A DNA stretch of 64,000 nt from Mobilitalea torta (GCF_050433395.1 NZ_JBNPXH010000001.1:62001-126000), one strand, 5' to 3'; numbered from the stretch's first letter, positions 43,040 through 51,917 are shown. Translations and numbers: made by a program. Notes: generated by a model not told the origin, from the sequence alone.

Positions 43040-44338
43040 CTATCCTATGGTTACTCTTTCTTCCGCGTAAGAAAGGTTTGATGACGGCTGGTATACCCAG
43101 ACACAGGCCATGGTGAGCGGGCCGAGCCGGCCGATAAACATGGTCAGACATAAAAGGATTTTGCTGACAGCTGTCAAATTCGGCGTAATGCCCGTTGACA
43201 GGCCTACCGTGCCAAATCCCGACACGACTTCAAAAAACACCTGCATGAAGGTGAAGTGCGGCTCAGTAATGCAGATGAAAAGGGTCATGAAGCATACAAC
43301 GACTGCCGCCAGACTGGTAACGGTAAATGCCTTTATGATGCTCTCTTTTGGGATTTTTCGCCGGAAAGCGGTGCAATCCCGATTAGTAGAGAACGCAAGA
43401 AGGCTCTTCAGCATAGTAAATGCCGTTGTTGTTTTTATACCGCCTCCCGTTGAGCCTGGCGAGGCGCCGATGAACATCAGGATGATCAAAACAAACTGTC
43501 CCGCGGCGGTGAAATCTCCGAGGGCATAGGTACTGAAGCCCGCTGTTCTTGCGGAGGTGCTTTGAAAAAAAGCGCCCAGCCATGTCACATCGTCCGTAAG
43601 TTTCAATAGGACCGTACCGATAGCCAGCAAGGATACCGTCATCGTCAGAACGATTTTTGTATTCATGCTTAAGTTTCGCAGGGAACGCTTATGCAATATC
43701 TCCCGAATGACATAAAAGCCTAAACCGCCGAAGATGATTAGTCCGCAGGTTGTCAGGTTCAGCAGCACATTGTCGCGATAGGGAATCAGATTCTGATATC
43801 CGCCGAGGATGTCAAAGCCGGAGTTGTTAAAAGCCGCTACGGAGTGGAACGCGCTGATTCCTAACGCTGCCAGGGGAGGGTAGTCCTGAGAAAACACAAT
43901 ATAACTGAGGGCCATGCCAACAGCTTCAAAGCATAATGTCACAAGCATAACGGATTTTACCAACTGTACGACGCCTTTCAGGGTATCCAGGTTTAAGGCT
44001 TCCTTCACAAGGACACGCTCTCTGAGGCCAATCTTTTTCCTGGCCAATAAAATGAATGTGACGCCGATGGAAGTAATGCCCAGTCCTCCGATTTGGATTA
44101 ACAACGCAACCACGGTTCGCCCGAACACACTGAAATGGTCTGCCGTGTCGATGGCGATGAGTCCCGTCACGCAAACAGCGCTTGTGGAAGTAAACAGCGC
44201 ATCCACGGGGTGAATCGTAACGCCGGGATTTGCAGAAACAGGTAAAAGCAATAATATTGTTCCCAGCAGGATTACAGCAGCAAATCCCAAAGCCAAAAAC
44301 CTGCCCGGACTAAGCCATCTTTTTGTCAACACCACCAC
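43040..44338 (-). CDS. ktrB: Potassium channel-like transporter KtrB/TrkH
   Basis: 432-residue polytopic membrane protein of the SKT family that carries potassium. Family landmarks include the selectivity-filter repeats STSAVCVTGL, FHSVAAFNNSGFDIL, STSARTAGFST and VSGFGTVGLSTG, each with its conserved glycine, and GASPGSTGGGIKT. The length is typical of KtrB (about 440). Start ATG 44338 lies inside the preceding small reading frame, so translation is coupled. With KtrA it makes a complete uptake system, encoded directly downstream of kdpE. Confidence 0.94.
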   Translation of the reverse strand: MVVLTKRWLSPGRFLALGFAAVILLGTILLLLPVSANPGVTIHPVDALFTSTSAVCVTGLIAIDTADHFSVFGRTVVALLIQIGGLGITSIGVTFILLARKKIGLRERVLVKEALNLDTLKGVVQLVKSVMLVTLCFEAVGMALSYIVFSQDYPPLAALGISAFHSVAAFNNSGFDILGGYQNLIPYRDNVLLNLTTCGLIIFGGLGFYVIREILHKRSLRNLSMNTKIVLTMTVSLLAIGTVLLKLTDDVTWLGAFFQSTSARTAGFSTYALGDFTAAGQFVLIILMFIGASPGSTGGGIKTTTAFTMLKSLLAFSTNRDCTAFRRKIPKESIIKAFTVTSLAAVVVCFMTLFICITEPHFTFMQVFFEVVSGFGTVGLSTGITPNLTAVSKILLCLTMFIGRLGPLTMACVWVYQPSSNLSYAEERVTIG

Positions 44339-44465
44339 ACTCCTTCTTATCAGCCGCCTTATATATAAACTCAGATGTGTACTTCAATACTACTGCGACA
44401 ATCACCGCCGCATTCATAGCTAACAGGAAAAACACTGCAGAAAGAAAAAAACCTGCGGTATTCAT
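44310..44465 (-). CDS. KdpF-like small membrane peptide
   Basis: 51-residue peptide MNTAGFFLSAVFFLLAMN...KKMA. One membrane helix (FFLSAVFFLLAMNAAVIVAVVL) is followed by a charged tail (KYTSEFIYKAADKKECGG). The AGGAGGGAAGCAGAC before the ATG is the best ribosome site in this module. It overlaps the KtrB start by 29 bases in another frame, so the two are probably coupled. Position and shape resemble KdpF, the small subunit that stabilises the Kdp pump, though no KdpABC is present. Homology is not claimed; it could be an accessory subunit of KtrB. Confidence 0.6.
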   Translation of the reverse strand: MNTAGFFLSAVFFLLAMNAAVIVAVVLKYTSEFIYKAADKKECGGVDKKMA

Positions 44466-44499
44466 GTCTGCTTCCCTCCTTTTGCCATAAGCCTGACTT

Positions 44500-44518
44500 T
44501 ACTATACCATTTATGGCA
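44500..44518 (-). promoter_or_regulatory. Possible activator-dependent promoter of the Ktr genes
   Basis: Read on the minus strand, a TATAGT box (complement of 44501-44506) sits 36 bp before the small-peptide ATG and follows CCATAAATGG, but no -35 box is seen. A weak -35 would suit activation by KdpE, encoded upstream. This is inference from layout. Confidence 0.3.
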
Positions 44519-44572
44519 TTAGCATAGGGTTAGGGTTCCTATGAGAGCATTAATACCGCATTAAGATGAAAG

Positions 44573-44603
44573 ACGGACTATCAGCATAAAGCTAATAGTC
44601 CGC
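44573..44603 (-). terminator. Hairpin at end of kdpE
   Basis: GGACTATTAGC and GCTGATAGTCC pair with one mismatch around a five-base loop. It overlaps the kdpE stop codon on the minus strand. Few T residues follow, so it may be a partial terminator or an mRNA-protecting stem that separates kdpDE from the Ktr genes. Confidence 0.5.
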
Positions 44604-45311
44604 CTTTCCGTCATCACCCACCCGGAGCATCCGGTAACCAACGCCGATATGCGTTTGAATGTATTTGGGCTGTGAGGAGTTTTTTTCAATTTTTTTACGC
44701 AGGGTCGCCATAAAGACACGCAGGGCCGGAATATCGCTGGAGTAGCTTCCCCAAATCTCATGGAGAATGAAATTATGTGTCAGAACCTTTCCGACATTTC
44801 TGGCCAGAAGGCATAGGAGCTTGTATTCCATAGGCGTCAGGTGTATTTCCTCGTCATCCAGCCATGCGCAGCCCGCGGCATAATCGATTTTCAAATTCCC
44901 ATTTATAAAGACGGTCGCATCCTTTTGCAGCTTGTCACTGTCATAACGTACCCGGCGCAGGCTGACCCGGAGCCGTGCCAGGAGCTCTTCCACGCTGAAG
45001 GGCTTGGTCAGATAATCGTCGGCACCGGCATCCAGCGCATTGATTTTGTCACGGTCCTCACTGCGAGCGCTGACCACAATGATGGGCATATTCGACCATG
45101 CCCGGACTTTCTTAATAATCTCCACACCGTCCATATCAGGAAGCCCCAGATCCAGTATCATAATATCCGGCTGTTTGGAAACAGCCTCAAGAATGGAGCC
45201 TTTGCCGGTGCTGGCCGCATGATATTGATACCCCTGGGTTTCCAGCGTTGTGGTGATCAGCTTTTGCACCGCCTTATCGTCTTCCACCACAAGAATTAAC
45301 GGTTTATTCAT
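44592..45311 (-). CDS. kdpE: Response regulator KdpE
   Basis: 239-residue OmpR-type DNA-binding regulator. The receiver domain is residues 1-120, with the phosphoacceptor Asp in PDIMILDLGLPDMDG near 52 and Lys near 103 (LTKPFSVEELLAR). The winged-helix domain follows (HLTPMEYKLLCLLARNVGKVLTH, then LRVFMATLRKKIEKN). I start at ATG 45311, which overlaps the kdpD stop by 8 bases. It is the partner of KdpD. In its classical role it activates kdpFABC when potassium is scarce; here the adjacent targets are probably the KdpF-like peptide and KtrBA. Confidence 0.94.
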   Translation of the reverse strand: MNKPLILVVEDDKAVQKLITTTLETQGYQYHAASTGKGSILEAVSKQPDIMILDLGLPDMDGVEIIKKVRAWSNMPIIVVSARSEDRDKINALDAGADDYLTKPFSVEELLARLRVSLRRVRYDSDKLQKDATVFINGNLKIDYAAGCAWLDDEEIHLTPMEYKLLCLLARNVGKVLTHNFILHEIWGSYSSDIPALRVFMATLRKKIEKNSSQPKYIQTHIGVGYRMLRVGDDGKADY

Positions 45312-48000
45312 GAACATCCACCTCCTCTGCCTGCAAGGTAAAGCCAATCACGGTCCCTTGCGGGATATTGTCATTAATATAGATTGTACCTCCGTGGGCA
45401 TTCACGATTGCCTTGCATAAAGTAAGACCTAACCCTAGCCCGCGCCGGCCGTCTATACTGACGGTATTTGCCGTAAAAAACATATCGAACACTTTCGTCT
45501 TTACCGCATCCGAAACACCGGGGCCATTGTCGGCTATCTCAATGCGGACGAATGGGCCTTCCTTTTTTGCTGAAAGCTTAATATGAGAGCCCGCCGGAGT
45601 ATATTTAATCGCATTGTCTACGGCGTTGATCAGAACCTGAATAATAAGGCGGGAATCCATTTTCGCCATAAGAAATTCGTCGTCGAGAACCGTTTCTATC
45701 TTATGCTCCGCACTTTTCCGGTTGATATGAAGCAGGGCTTCTGCGATCACCTCATCCAAAAGCTCAGGCTGTAAATTCAAATTCAGCGTACCGTTGTCGA
45801 TTCGGGTGATGGAAAGCAGGTTCTCCACCAGCTTAATCAGCCACATGGAATCGTCGTAGATATCGGTATAGAGCCCATTTTTCTGCTCCTCGCTAAGGAC
45901 GTTTGAATTCCCTATGAGAATACCTGCGTTGCCTGAAATACTGGTAAGCGGGGTGCGTAAATCATGGGAGATTCCTCGAAGCAGGTTGGCTCGGAGCTGC
46001 TCCTGCTGCGCTTGCAGGGTGATCTCTTTTTTCGATTCATTTAACCATTCCTTTTCCAGCGCCAGGCCGCATTCTCCGAGCATGGCGATCACTAAGCTCT
46101 TTTCAAATGCCTCCAGAGGCGCTTCGTTTTCCATGGCAATTCCCGCAACAGCAAAAACGCTGTCTTTTCCGCGCACCGCAAGGTATAGGCATTTTGCGGC
46201 GGATAAGGTGTCTGTAGTGGCTCCCGCCCGCTTATTATTCTTATAAACCCACTCCGCTATCATGCGTTCATCCGGTTCGAGATAATCCTGGGGATCGGCC
46301 TCCGAAGCTTCCTTCAAGAAAACCGTCGGGTCGGACAGCGCGTTTTCCCGTACGGAATAAAAAACAATGCTTCTATCCAGCAGCTTGACCATCTGCTGCG
46401 CTGTTTCACTTAAAATGGCCGCCTCATCCTTGGCTTGCTGCAGCTTGTGGCTTGTTTCCAAAAGCACCTCCGTACGGTAAGCTTTTTGTACGGCCTGCCG
46501 TGCCTGGGCTTTCACCCGCTTGGTCAGCGTGCTGGTAATGATGGCCGACGCGAGCATGACCAGAAAGGTGACCGGATATCCTCCGTCAAAGGAATGAAAA
46601 TTAAAATATGGCTCGGTGAAGAAAAGATCAAAGATCAGCACACTAACGACGGAGGATATCACACTGTATATCTGCCCCCTTGTCGCAATGGAATTGATCA
46701 ATACGCCCAAAATGTAAACCGTTATAATCGTTGCTTCGCTGAAGCCCAGCGAGTTAAACCACAGCCCGATTAACGTGCAGACAATTAAAACGCCTATGGT
46801 TTTAAAGGAATCCGCCAGTGAGAACCGAGTGGTTTTTGGATATCCGGGCAGCCGAAAACGGAAGGAAGGCTGAGAATCGGGGATGATATAAATATCTATA
46901 TTGGGCGCAAGAATCGACAGCCTGTCCATAAAGGTAGGTTTTGTGAACCATCTGTTTATATGATTGGAGCGGCCCATGACGATTTTTGAAACACGGCTCA
47001 CCTTAGCATATTCCGCAATCTGTCCGGGAACATCCTCCCCATACACGGTGGCGATTTGAGCGCCAAGCTGCTCGGCCAGCCTTAAGTGCTCCTTAAGCCA
47101 TGTTTGACCATTATTCTTTCCATCCGATGTTTTCGGTGTTTCTACAAAGAGCGCGGTGAACATGCCATGGAATGCATCTGCCATTCTTGCGGCGGTGCGA
47201 ATCACCTTGGCGTTGGAGGGCGACGGGGACAGGCAGACAAGGATATGTTCATTGGGATAAGGGCCGCTGCTTTGTGCCTGCTCACCGCTCTGTAATGAAA
47301 TCCGGTTGACCTGGTCCGCTGTGCGCCGCAGCGCAATTTCACGGAGAGCAATCAGCTTTTCCCTGGAAAAAAAGTCGGAAAGCGTCTGCCGGGGCTCTTC
47401 ATGATAGGCATTCCCTCTATTCAGGCGGTCGATCAGCTCATCCGGCTCAATATCCACAAGTTCAATTTGATCCGCACTGTCAAACACGCTGTCCGGGATA
47501 CGTTCGGGCACGGGAATACCCGTGATGGACACCACAACATCGTTCAAGCTTTCGATATGCTGCACGTTAATGGTGGTATATACATCGATTCCGGCCCGCA
47601 GCAGTTCTTCCACATCCTGATACCTTTTTTTGTGACGGCAGCCTTCCGTGTTGATATGGGCCAGCTCATCGATCAGAATAATCTCAGGCTTTCTGCGCAT
47701 CGCCCTGTCCAAATCAAACTCTTTGAACGTGACGCCTTTATAGGAGAGTTCCAAAGGGGGCAACGGTTCCAATCCTTCTATCAGGGCCGCCGTTTCCGGC
47801 CAGGCATGGGGTTCAATATAGCCGGCGACAACATCGGTACCGTCTTTTTTTACCTCATGAGCGTCGTGCAGCATGGCGCAGGTCTTGCCGACCCCGGCTG
47901 CATAGCCGAAGTATATTTTCAGCCTGCCGCGTTTTTTTTCGGCAGGGGCAGGAGAAGACTGCCCGGAAAGGCCTTCGGAATCGGTTTGATGAATTGGCAT
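45304..48000 (-). CDS. kdpD: Potassium-sensing histidine kinase KdpD
   Basis: 898-residue membrane kinase. Residues 20-240 form the KdpD ATP-binding domain (YFGYAAGVGKTCAML and DELAHINTEG), then a universal-stress-type domain (about 250-370). Four close membrane helices lie near 405-500, then a GAF-like region. The kinase core has the phosphoacceptor His in GISHDLRTPL near 677, N-box INAVDNAIKY and G boxes DNGPGV and GLGLGLTLCKAIV. All domains of full-length KdpD are present. KdpD responds to potassium and osmotic conditions and, in several Firmicutes, to c-di-AMP through the stress-protein domain. It begins the KdpDE/Ktr module. Confidence 0.95.
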   Translation of the reverse strand: MPIHQTDSEGLSGQSSPAPAEKKRGRLKIYFGYAAGVGKTCAMLHDAHEVKKDGTDVVAGYIEPHAWPETAALIEGLEPLPPLELSYKGVTFKEFDLDRAMRRKPEIILIDELAHINTEGCRHKKRYQDVEELLRAGIDVYTTINVQHIESLNDVVVSITGIPVPERIPDSVFDSADQIELVDIEPDELIDRLNRGNAYHEEPRQTLSDFFSREKLIALREIALRRTADQVNRISLQSGEQAQSSGPYPNEHILVCLSPSPSNAKVIRTAARMADAFHGMFTALFVETPKTSDGKNNGQTWLKEHLRLAEQLGAQIATVYGEDVPGQIAEYAKVSRVSKIVMGRSNHINRWFTKPTFMDRLSILAPNIDIYIIPDSQPSFRFRLPGYPKTTRFSLADSFKTIGVLIVCTLIGLWFNSLGFSEATIITVYILGVLINSIATRGQIYSVISSVVSVLIFDLFFTEPYFNFHSFDGGYPVTFLVMLASAIITSTLTKRVKAQARQAVQKAYRTEVLLETSHKLQQAKDEAAILSETAQQMVKLLDRSIVFYSVRENALSDPTVFLKEASEADPQDYLEPDERMIAEWVYKNNKRAGATTDTLSAAKCLYLAVRGKDSVFAVAGIAMENEAPLEAFEKSLVIAMLGECGLALEKEWLNESKKEITLQAQQEQLRANLLRGISHDLRTPLTSISGNAGILIGNSNVLSEEQKNGLYTDIYDDSMWLIKLVENLLSITRIDNGTLNLNLQPELLDEVIAEALLHINRKSAEHKIETVLDDEFLMAKMDSRLIIQVLINAVDNAIKYTPAGSHIKLSAKKEGPFVRIEIADNGPGVSDAVKTKVFDMFFTANTVSIDGRRGLGLGLTLCKAIVNAHGGTIYINDNIPQGTVIGFTLQAEEVDVHE

Positions 48001-48295
48001 CTCAATTTGTCCCCCTTTCTTTCATAATGTATATTTTAAATTATAGTGTAACATAAAACAAATTACTATAGCATTATGGTTTCCCATATGACATTAAATT
48101 TACATAAAGATGACTTGAAAATAAATAAGGGACTTGATTGCACCATACTGATATAAATGATAGAAATAAGCGGTGTCATCTGATATAATGAAGTCCATGT
48201 AAGTACAATATGAAGTTTAACAGCTTCCGGTTTGGCAGACCGGCAAACAGGATTTGACCGGCATCCAGGTCAGTGCTTAGGAGGAGAAACAGGGT

Positions 48296-48931
48296 ATGGA
48301 GTTTGTTTTTGTATTAAGTGAGTATAATGATGTAATCTTTAAGTCACAAGTGAGTAAGGCGTTAGAAAAGAGAAGTGAGCTGTTTTCAAGAAAAGCATAC
48401 CCTAAAATATGGAGGTTTACAGATAAAATGAATGCGAAAAAAGCCGCCGGAAAAGCGTTGAAAACGGGGCGGATCATATATAAAATATATGGAATATTTT
48501 TTTTGCTTTTCGGGTTTTTTCTTTTTATTCCTTCACTTATGGACCCAAAGGAGATGCGAATGCCGTTAATAGTAGGAGCCCTTGCCATTGGTACAGGAAT
48601 GATATATTTAATGAGCGGAAGGAAACAAAAGAAGGTAAAGTTAACTGCATTTGATAAAGCGGCAATGCAGCTGTTTGGCGGGTATGAAGCACTTCCTGCA
48701 GAGCATCAGGTTACATTTACGGACGAAAAAATCCGATTATTGGAAGATAATGCAATTGACTATAGTGAAATAGAAAGAATGTTTATCACGGACGATTTGT
48801 TTATATTGATTTGGAATAAGCGAATTACCGTTTTGCAAAAGAAAGATTTGACGCCAAATAATGTGACGGAGTTTATAAACTTCATTACATATAAATCGGA
48901 CAATTTATTTGAGGTAGTGAATATCGCTTAG
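48296..48931 (+). CDS. YcxB-like membrane protein
   Basis: 211-residue protein. N-terminal 60 residues are soluble; two membrane helices follow near 65-85 and 90-108 (IYGIFFLLFGFFLFIPSLM and LIVGALAIGTGMIYLM). The C-terminal half has the YcxB-type pattern VTFTDEKIRLLEDNAIDYSEIERMFITDDLFILIW. The function of this family is unknown. Strong ribosome site (AGGAGGAGAAAC). It lies divergent from kdpD with 295 bp between; that gap shows no recognised RNA element. Confidence 0.75.
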   Translation: MEFVFVLSEYNDVIFKSQVSKALEKRSELFSRKAYPKIWRFTDKMNAKKAAGKALKTGRIIYKIYGIFFLLFGFFLFIPSLMDPKEMRMPLIVGALAIGTGMIYLMSGRKQKKVKLTAFDKAAMQLFGGYEALPAEHQVTFTDEKIRLLEDNAIDYSEIERMFITDDLFILIWNKRITVLQKKDLTPNNVTEFINFITYKSDNLFEVVNIA

Positions 48932-49019
48932 AAAATAATTTGTATTGCTATTGTGCGCACAAAAATGTATAATGAAGGTGAGAAGTAGGAATACTATGCT
49001 TTGGAAAGGAGTATAGACT

Positions 49020-49328
49020 ATGGCAGCAAAATCAGCTAATTTATACGCAAGAATAGAACCGGATGTGAAAGAAGAAGCCGAGAGCATTTTATCAGCTCTT
49101 GGCATCCCTGCATCCAATGCAATCAATATGTTTTATAAACAGATTATTTTAAATAGAGGACTTCCTTTTGACGTAAAGCTTCCAAATGCAAGACCTGTAA
49201 ATGCAGCGGAGCTTTCTGAAGCAGGTTTAAATGCAGAACTTGAGAAAGGATATACGGATATGGTTACAGGAAAAACAAAGCCTGCAAAACAGACATTTGC
49301 TGATATTCGCAGGGACTATGGTGTATGA
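49020..49328 (+). CDS. RelB/DinJ-type antitoxin (orphan)
   Basis: 102-residue antitoxin. The ribbon-helix-helix start reads NLYARIEPDVKEEAESILSALGIPASNAINMFYKQIIL, typical of RelB/DinJ. It would bind DNA as a dimer and cover a RelE/YafQ toxin with its C-terminus. The toxin frame that overlaps its stop is deleted internally, so this antitoxin is an orphan. GGAAAGGAG precedes the ATG. It may still repress its own promoter or neutralise a toxin encoded elsewhere. Confidence 0.9.
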   Translation: MAAKSANLYARIEPDVKEEAESILSALGIPASNAINMFYKQIILNRGLPFDVKLPNARPVNAAELSEAGLNAELEKGYTDMVTGKTKPAKQTFADIRRDYGV

Positions 49329-49463
49329 ATTATGAAGTAATTACCACCGACCAGGCGGATGCCGATTTGAGAGGAAAAGGGTGCGGCTATTGTAACTGTA
49401 ATTCGTGTGATGTATTCGGGCAGAGATATTGATAACCAGCTTATGAAGCAGATAGAAAAATAA
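49325..49463 (+). pseudogene. RelE/ParE-type toxin with internal deletion
   Basis: The start overlaps the antitoxin stop as ATGA and reads MNYEVITTDQADADLRG, the usual N-terminus of this toxin. The frame then shifts, and the sequence resumes in another frame with AIVTVIRVMYSGRDIDNQLMKQIEK, the usual C-terminus, up to the stop at 49461. About 60 central codons, including most active-site positions, are missing. The remaining frame encodes only 35 residues. Confidence 0.85.
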
Positions 49464-49482
49464 GTGAAGGGAAGGGCAGGCA

Positions 49483-50019
49483 ATGAGTAACTATGTTGTA
49501 TTGGCAAGATTTAACGAAGAAAAAGAGCTGCAATTAATGGATTTGAAAAAAGCATTGTCTGATGAGGGATATTCTGTGCCTGAATGGCCGCTCCATATTA
49601 CCATTGCGGCCTATGAAAATTTAGATGAGGAGCTTCTTTGCAAATGGACCTCGGACTTTGCAGCGAAGCATAAGAGACAGAAAATTGCATTTCATTCCAT
49701 CAGTGTCCTCCCGCCTGGCGGTGAGCATACGGAAACGGCGGTAATATGTCTTGATCCGGCACATTCAAAGTCCTTTGTTGATTTTTATTACGAATTCCAT
49801 GAAAAATACGAGGAGTATTGCACTGGCATCGGGTGGTTTAATTCTATTACTCACGGCAACCCCGTTATTCATGCGACAATAGGGATTGTCAAGGTGGCCG
49901 AGATGCAAAGGATGATGGAGCTTATCTTTTCACAGAATATTTTTGGGGGAGCGGAAATTACCGCATTAGAGGTTTACACCTATCCCATGAGATTGATAAA
50001 ACGGTTTGAGCTGACATAA
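49483..50019 (+). CDS. 2H phosphoesterase / 2'-5' RNA ligase-like protein
   Basis: 178-residue soluble protein with two HxT/S motifs, HITIAAY near residue 38 and HATIGIV near 128, in the spacing of the 2H superfamily. Members hydrolyse 2',3'-cyclic phosphates or related 2'-5' nucleotide bonds, sometimes in RNA repair or nucleotide signalling. The substrate is not known. Good ribosome site (GAAGGGAAGGG) and an ATG at 49483. It lies between toxin debris and an XRE regulator and shows no operon partner. Confidence 0.8.
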   Translation: MSNYVVLARFNEEKELQLMDLKKALSDEGYSVPEWPLHITIAAYENLDEELLCKWTSDFAAKHKRQKIAFHSISVLPPGGEHTETAVICLDPAHSKSFVDFYYEFHEKYEEYCTGIGWFNSITHGNPVIHATIGIVKVAEMQRMMELIFSQNIFGGAEITALEVYTYPMRLIKRFELT

Positions 50020-50128
50020 TAACGGATAAATTCCTTTAACACCTGTCATGTCCAATTGAATTCGCTGTTTATGGTAAAGACACAGAACGGAATACGAGAT
50101 ACATTTATCCTTAAAAGGAGGATACGAC

Positions 50129-50647
50129 ATGGATCAAATCAAAACAGGTAAATTCATAGCGACATTACGACACGGGGAAGGCATGACGCAGGAAGCATTG
50201 GCACAGAAAATCGGTGTGACCAATAAAACCATTTCCCGCTGGGAGACAGGAAATTATATGCCGGATATAGAAATGCTCCAATTACTAAGTGAAATCTTTC
50301 ATGTCAGCATAAATGAACTGCTTTGCGGAGAACGGTTAACGGATAGTGAATTTAAAGAAAAAGCGGATTTAAACCTTATTTCCGTTTTCAAGGAGAGCAG
50401 CTTTTCTTTGAAAGAACGCACTGCCTTTTGGAAACAAAAATGGATAAAAGATCATATCTCATTCATTCTTGCCTGTGCTACGGCAGGCATCGGGCTGTTT
50501 GCCTGGGCGTGGTACGAGGATTTTACCTGGATTGCAGGAGCATGCCCTTTTCTCGGCATTATTGCATATATGATTTTTAGAAACCGCATGATGATTTATA
50601 TCGAAGATCGGATCTATCCGCAAAGAAATAACGGACAAAAAGCTTGA
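50129..50647 (+). CDS. XRE regulator with two membrane helices
   Basis: 172-residue protein. Residues 5-65 form an XRE helix-turn-helix (IATLRHGEGMTQEALAQKIGVTNKTISRWETG). Residues 110-160 contain two membrane segments (HISFILACATAGIGLFAWAW and AGACPFLGIIAYMIF). This membrane-bound repressor layout occurs often in Clostridia, commonly controlling a neighbouring transporter; none is adjacent here. AAAAGGAGG gives strong translation. The following 140 bp contain the operator of the MerR-type gene. Confidence 0.85.
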   Translation: MDQIKTGKFIATLRHGEGMTQEALAQKIGVTNKTISRWETGNYMPDIEMLQLLSEIFHVSINELLCGERLTDSEFKEKADLNLISVFKESSFSLKERTAFWKQKWIKDHISFILACATAGIGLFAWAWYEDFTWIAGACPFLGIIAYMIFRNRMMIYIEDRIYPQRNNGQKA

Positions 50648-50716
50648 TATTGTTTACTCATGCATTGGATAAATTTGAACTGTTGCGTCTCATTTTCCCC
50701 ATTGTATGATTTGGTA

Positions 50717-50752
50717 TTGACACGAACGTTGCGTCAACGGTTACCATATAAT
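50717..50752 (+). promoter_or_regulatory. MerR-type operator and -10 box
   Basis: TTGACACGAACGTTGCGTCAA (50717-50737) is a near-palindrome centred on AACGTT, with TTGAC/GTCAA ends, as in MerR-family operators. A TATAAT box follows at 50747. It lies 46 bp upstream of a MerR-type gene and is probably its autoregulatory site. The distance between TTGACA and TATAAT is 24 bp, longer than the usual 19. Confidence 0.55.
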
Positions 50753-50798
50753 CAGGCAGTAAAATTTACTGTACTTAAATTGAATAAGGGTGGTAGCA

Positions 50799-51917
50799 AT
50801 GACTGAATTAATCAAGGCAGGCGACCTTTCAAACCGCTATGGCGTGACAACGCGGACGCTCCGCTATTATGAGGAAATCGGACTAATTCAGAGCCGGCGA
50901 ACAAAGGATTATGCTTATAGAATGTATGACGATGCCAATATAAAAAGGCTGGAGCAGATTTTGATCCTGCGTAAGCTCAATATTGGCATCAAGGACATCC
51001 GGCGTATTTTCAGCACAGCCGGATCGGAAGCCGTTTTGGAAGTATTGGGGCAGAAGGTAAATGACATTGACGAAGAGGTCGCGCTTTTGCATGAGTTGAA
51101 GGCGATTGTACTAACCTTTATCCGGCAGATTGAACAGGCTGATTTTAGCAAAGCTTCCGACATAAAGCAGCTGTATGACAGGGCAAAGGAAATCGAAACG
51201 CAGTTCATCAACGCAGAGTATACCGGTAACCCCTCCCCCGTACACCGGTTGTTTGAAGTGACGGAAAAACTTGAGGAAAGAGCCGTATCAAGATTGTCAA
51301 TTCCCGATAATGTTCTGAGGAGAATGCTGCAGAATGTTTATTTTATATGGGGGAGTAACGAAGGAATCTCTGTGGCGGAGGAGCTTGGACGCAGATACGG
51401 TCTTTTCGTATATCACACATGTGAGAATCGGGCTAAGCATTCCCAAAATGCCGACCCCAAATTTCAGCCGGGATTATGCCGCAGCATACCGGATTTTTGG
51501 GCGCAGGATCCGGAGGATGCCATGCAGTGGGAACATGAAGTCGTACGTGATTTTACGCCAATGGTTATAATGGATTTGATTCAGCTTACTGCAAAATATG
51601 ATAAAGTAATCTGTGAAAACGATATTGACATTGAAAGTATACTCCCGTATGTAACCAATGCAGTGAGAATTTCCAACGATAGGGCCGCCGATGAATTTTG
51701 TAACCGGTATGCAGAAGAGATTCGCAGCCGTGATATTTCTGAAAAGGATAAGGAAAGACTGGTTGGTACGGTTAATGCAGCATTTGAAAAAGTCAAGGGT
51801 GAGATTCCCGGTGAAACAACACAATATGGGGTAAAGCATATTATCTGGGATGATAATTCGACAGTGGAACAAGCTGTGGATATGATTGCGGAGTATTTTG
51901 GATTGTACTGTGGTTGA
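50799..51917 (+). CDS. MerR-family regulator with long C-terminal domain
   Basis: 372-residue regulator. The MerR DNA-binding part is residues 4-75 (AGDLSNRYGVTTRTLRYYEEIGLIQSRR), followed by a coiled-coil dimer helix to about 125. The remaining 245 residues form a separate, mainly helical domain that would bind an effector; it has no motif I recognise. MerR proteins are usually 110-280 residues, so this is at the long end. The ATG at 50799 follows AAGGGTGGT. No transporter or enzyme target is adjacent. Confidence 0.85.
   Translation: MTELIKAGDLSNRYGVTTRTLRYYEEIGLIQSRRTKDYAYRMYDDANIKRLEQILILRKLNIGIKDIRRIFSTAGSEAVLEVLGQKVNDIDEEVALLHELKAIVLTFIRQIEQADFSKASDIKQLYDRAKEIETQFINAEYTGNPSPVHRLFEVTEKLEERAVSRLSIPDNVLRRMLQNVYFIWGSNEGISVAEELGRRYGLFVYHTCENRAKHSQNADPKFQPGLCRSIPDFWAQDPEDAMQWEHEVVRDFTPMVIMDLIQLTAKYDKVICENDIDIESILPYVTNAVRISNDRAADEFCNRYAEEIRSRDISEKDKERLVGTVNAAFEKVKGEIPGETTQYGVKHIIWDDNSTVEQAVDMIAEYFGLYCG

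Noticed and set aside
48001..48295. c-di-AMP (ydaO-type) riboswitch before the potassium module
   Set aside because: The gap upstream of kdpD shows no conserved riboswitch core that I can read; only AT-rich promoter-like DNA is visible.
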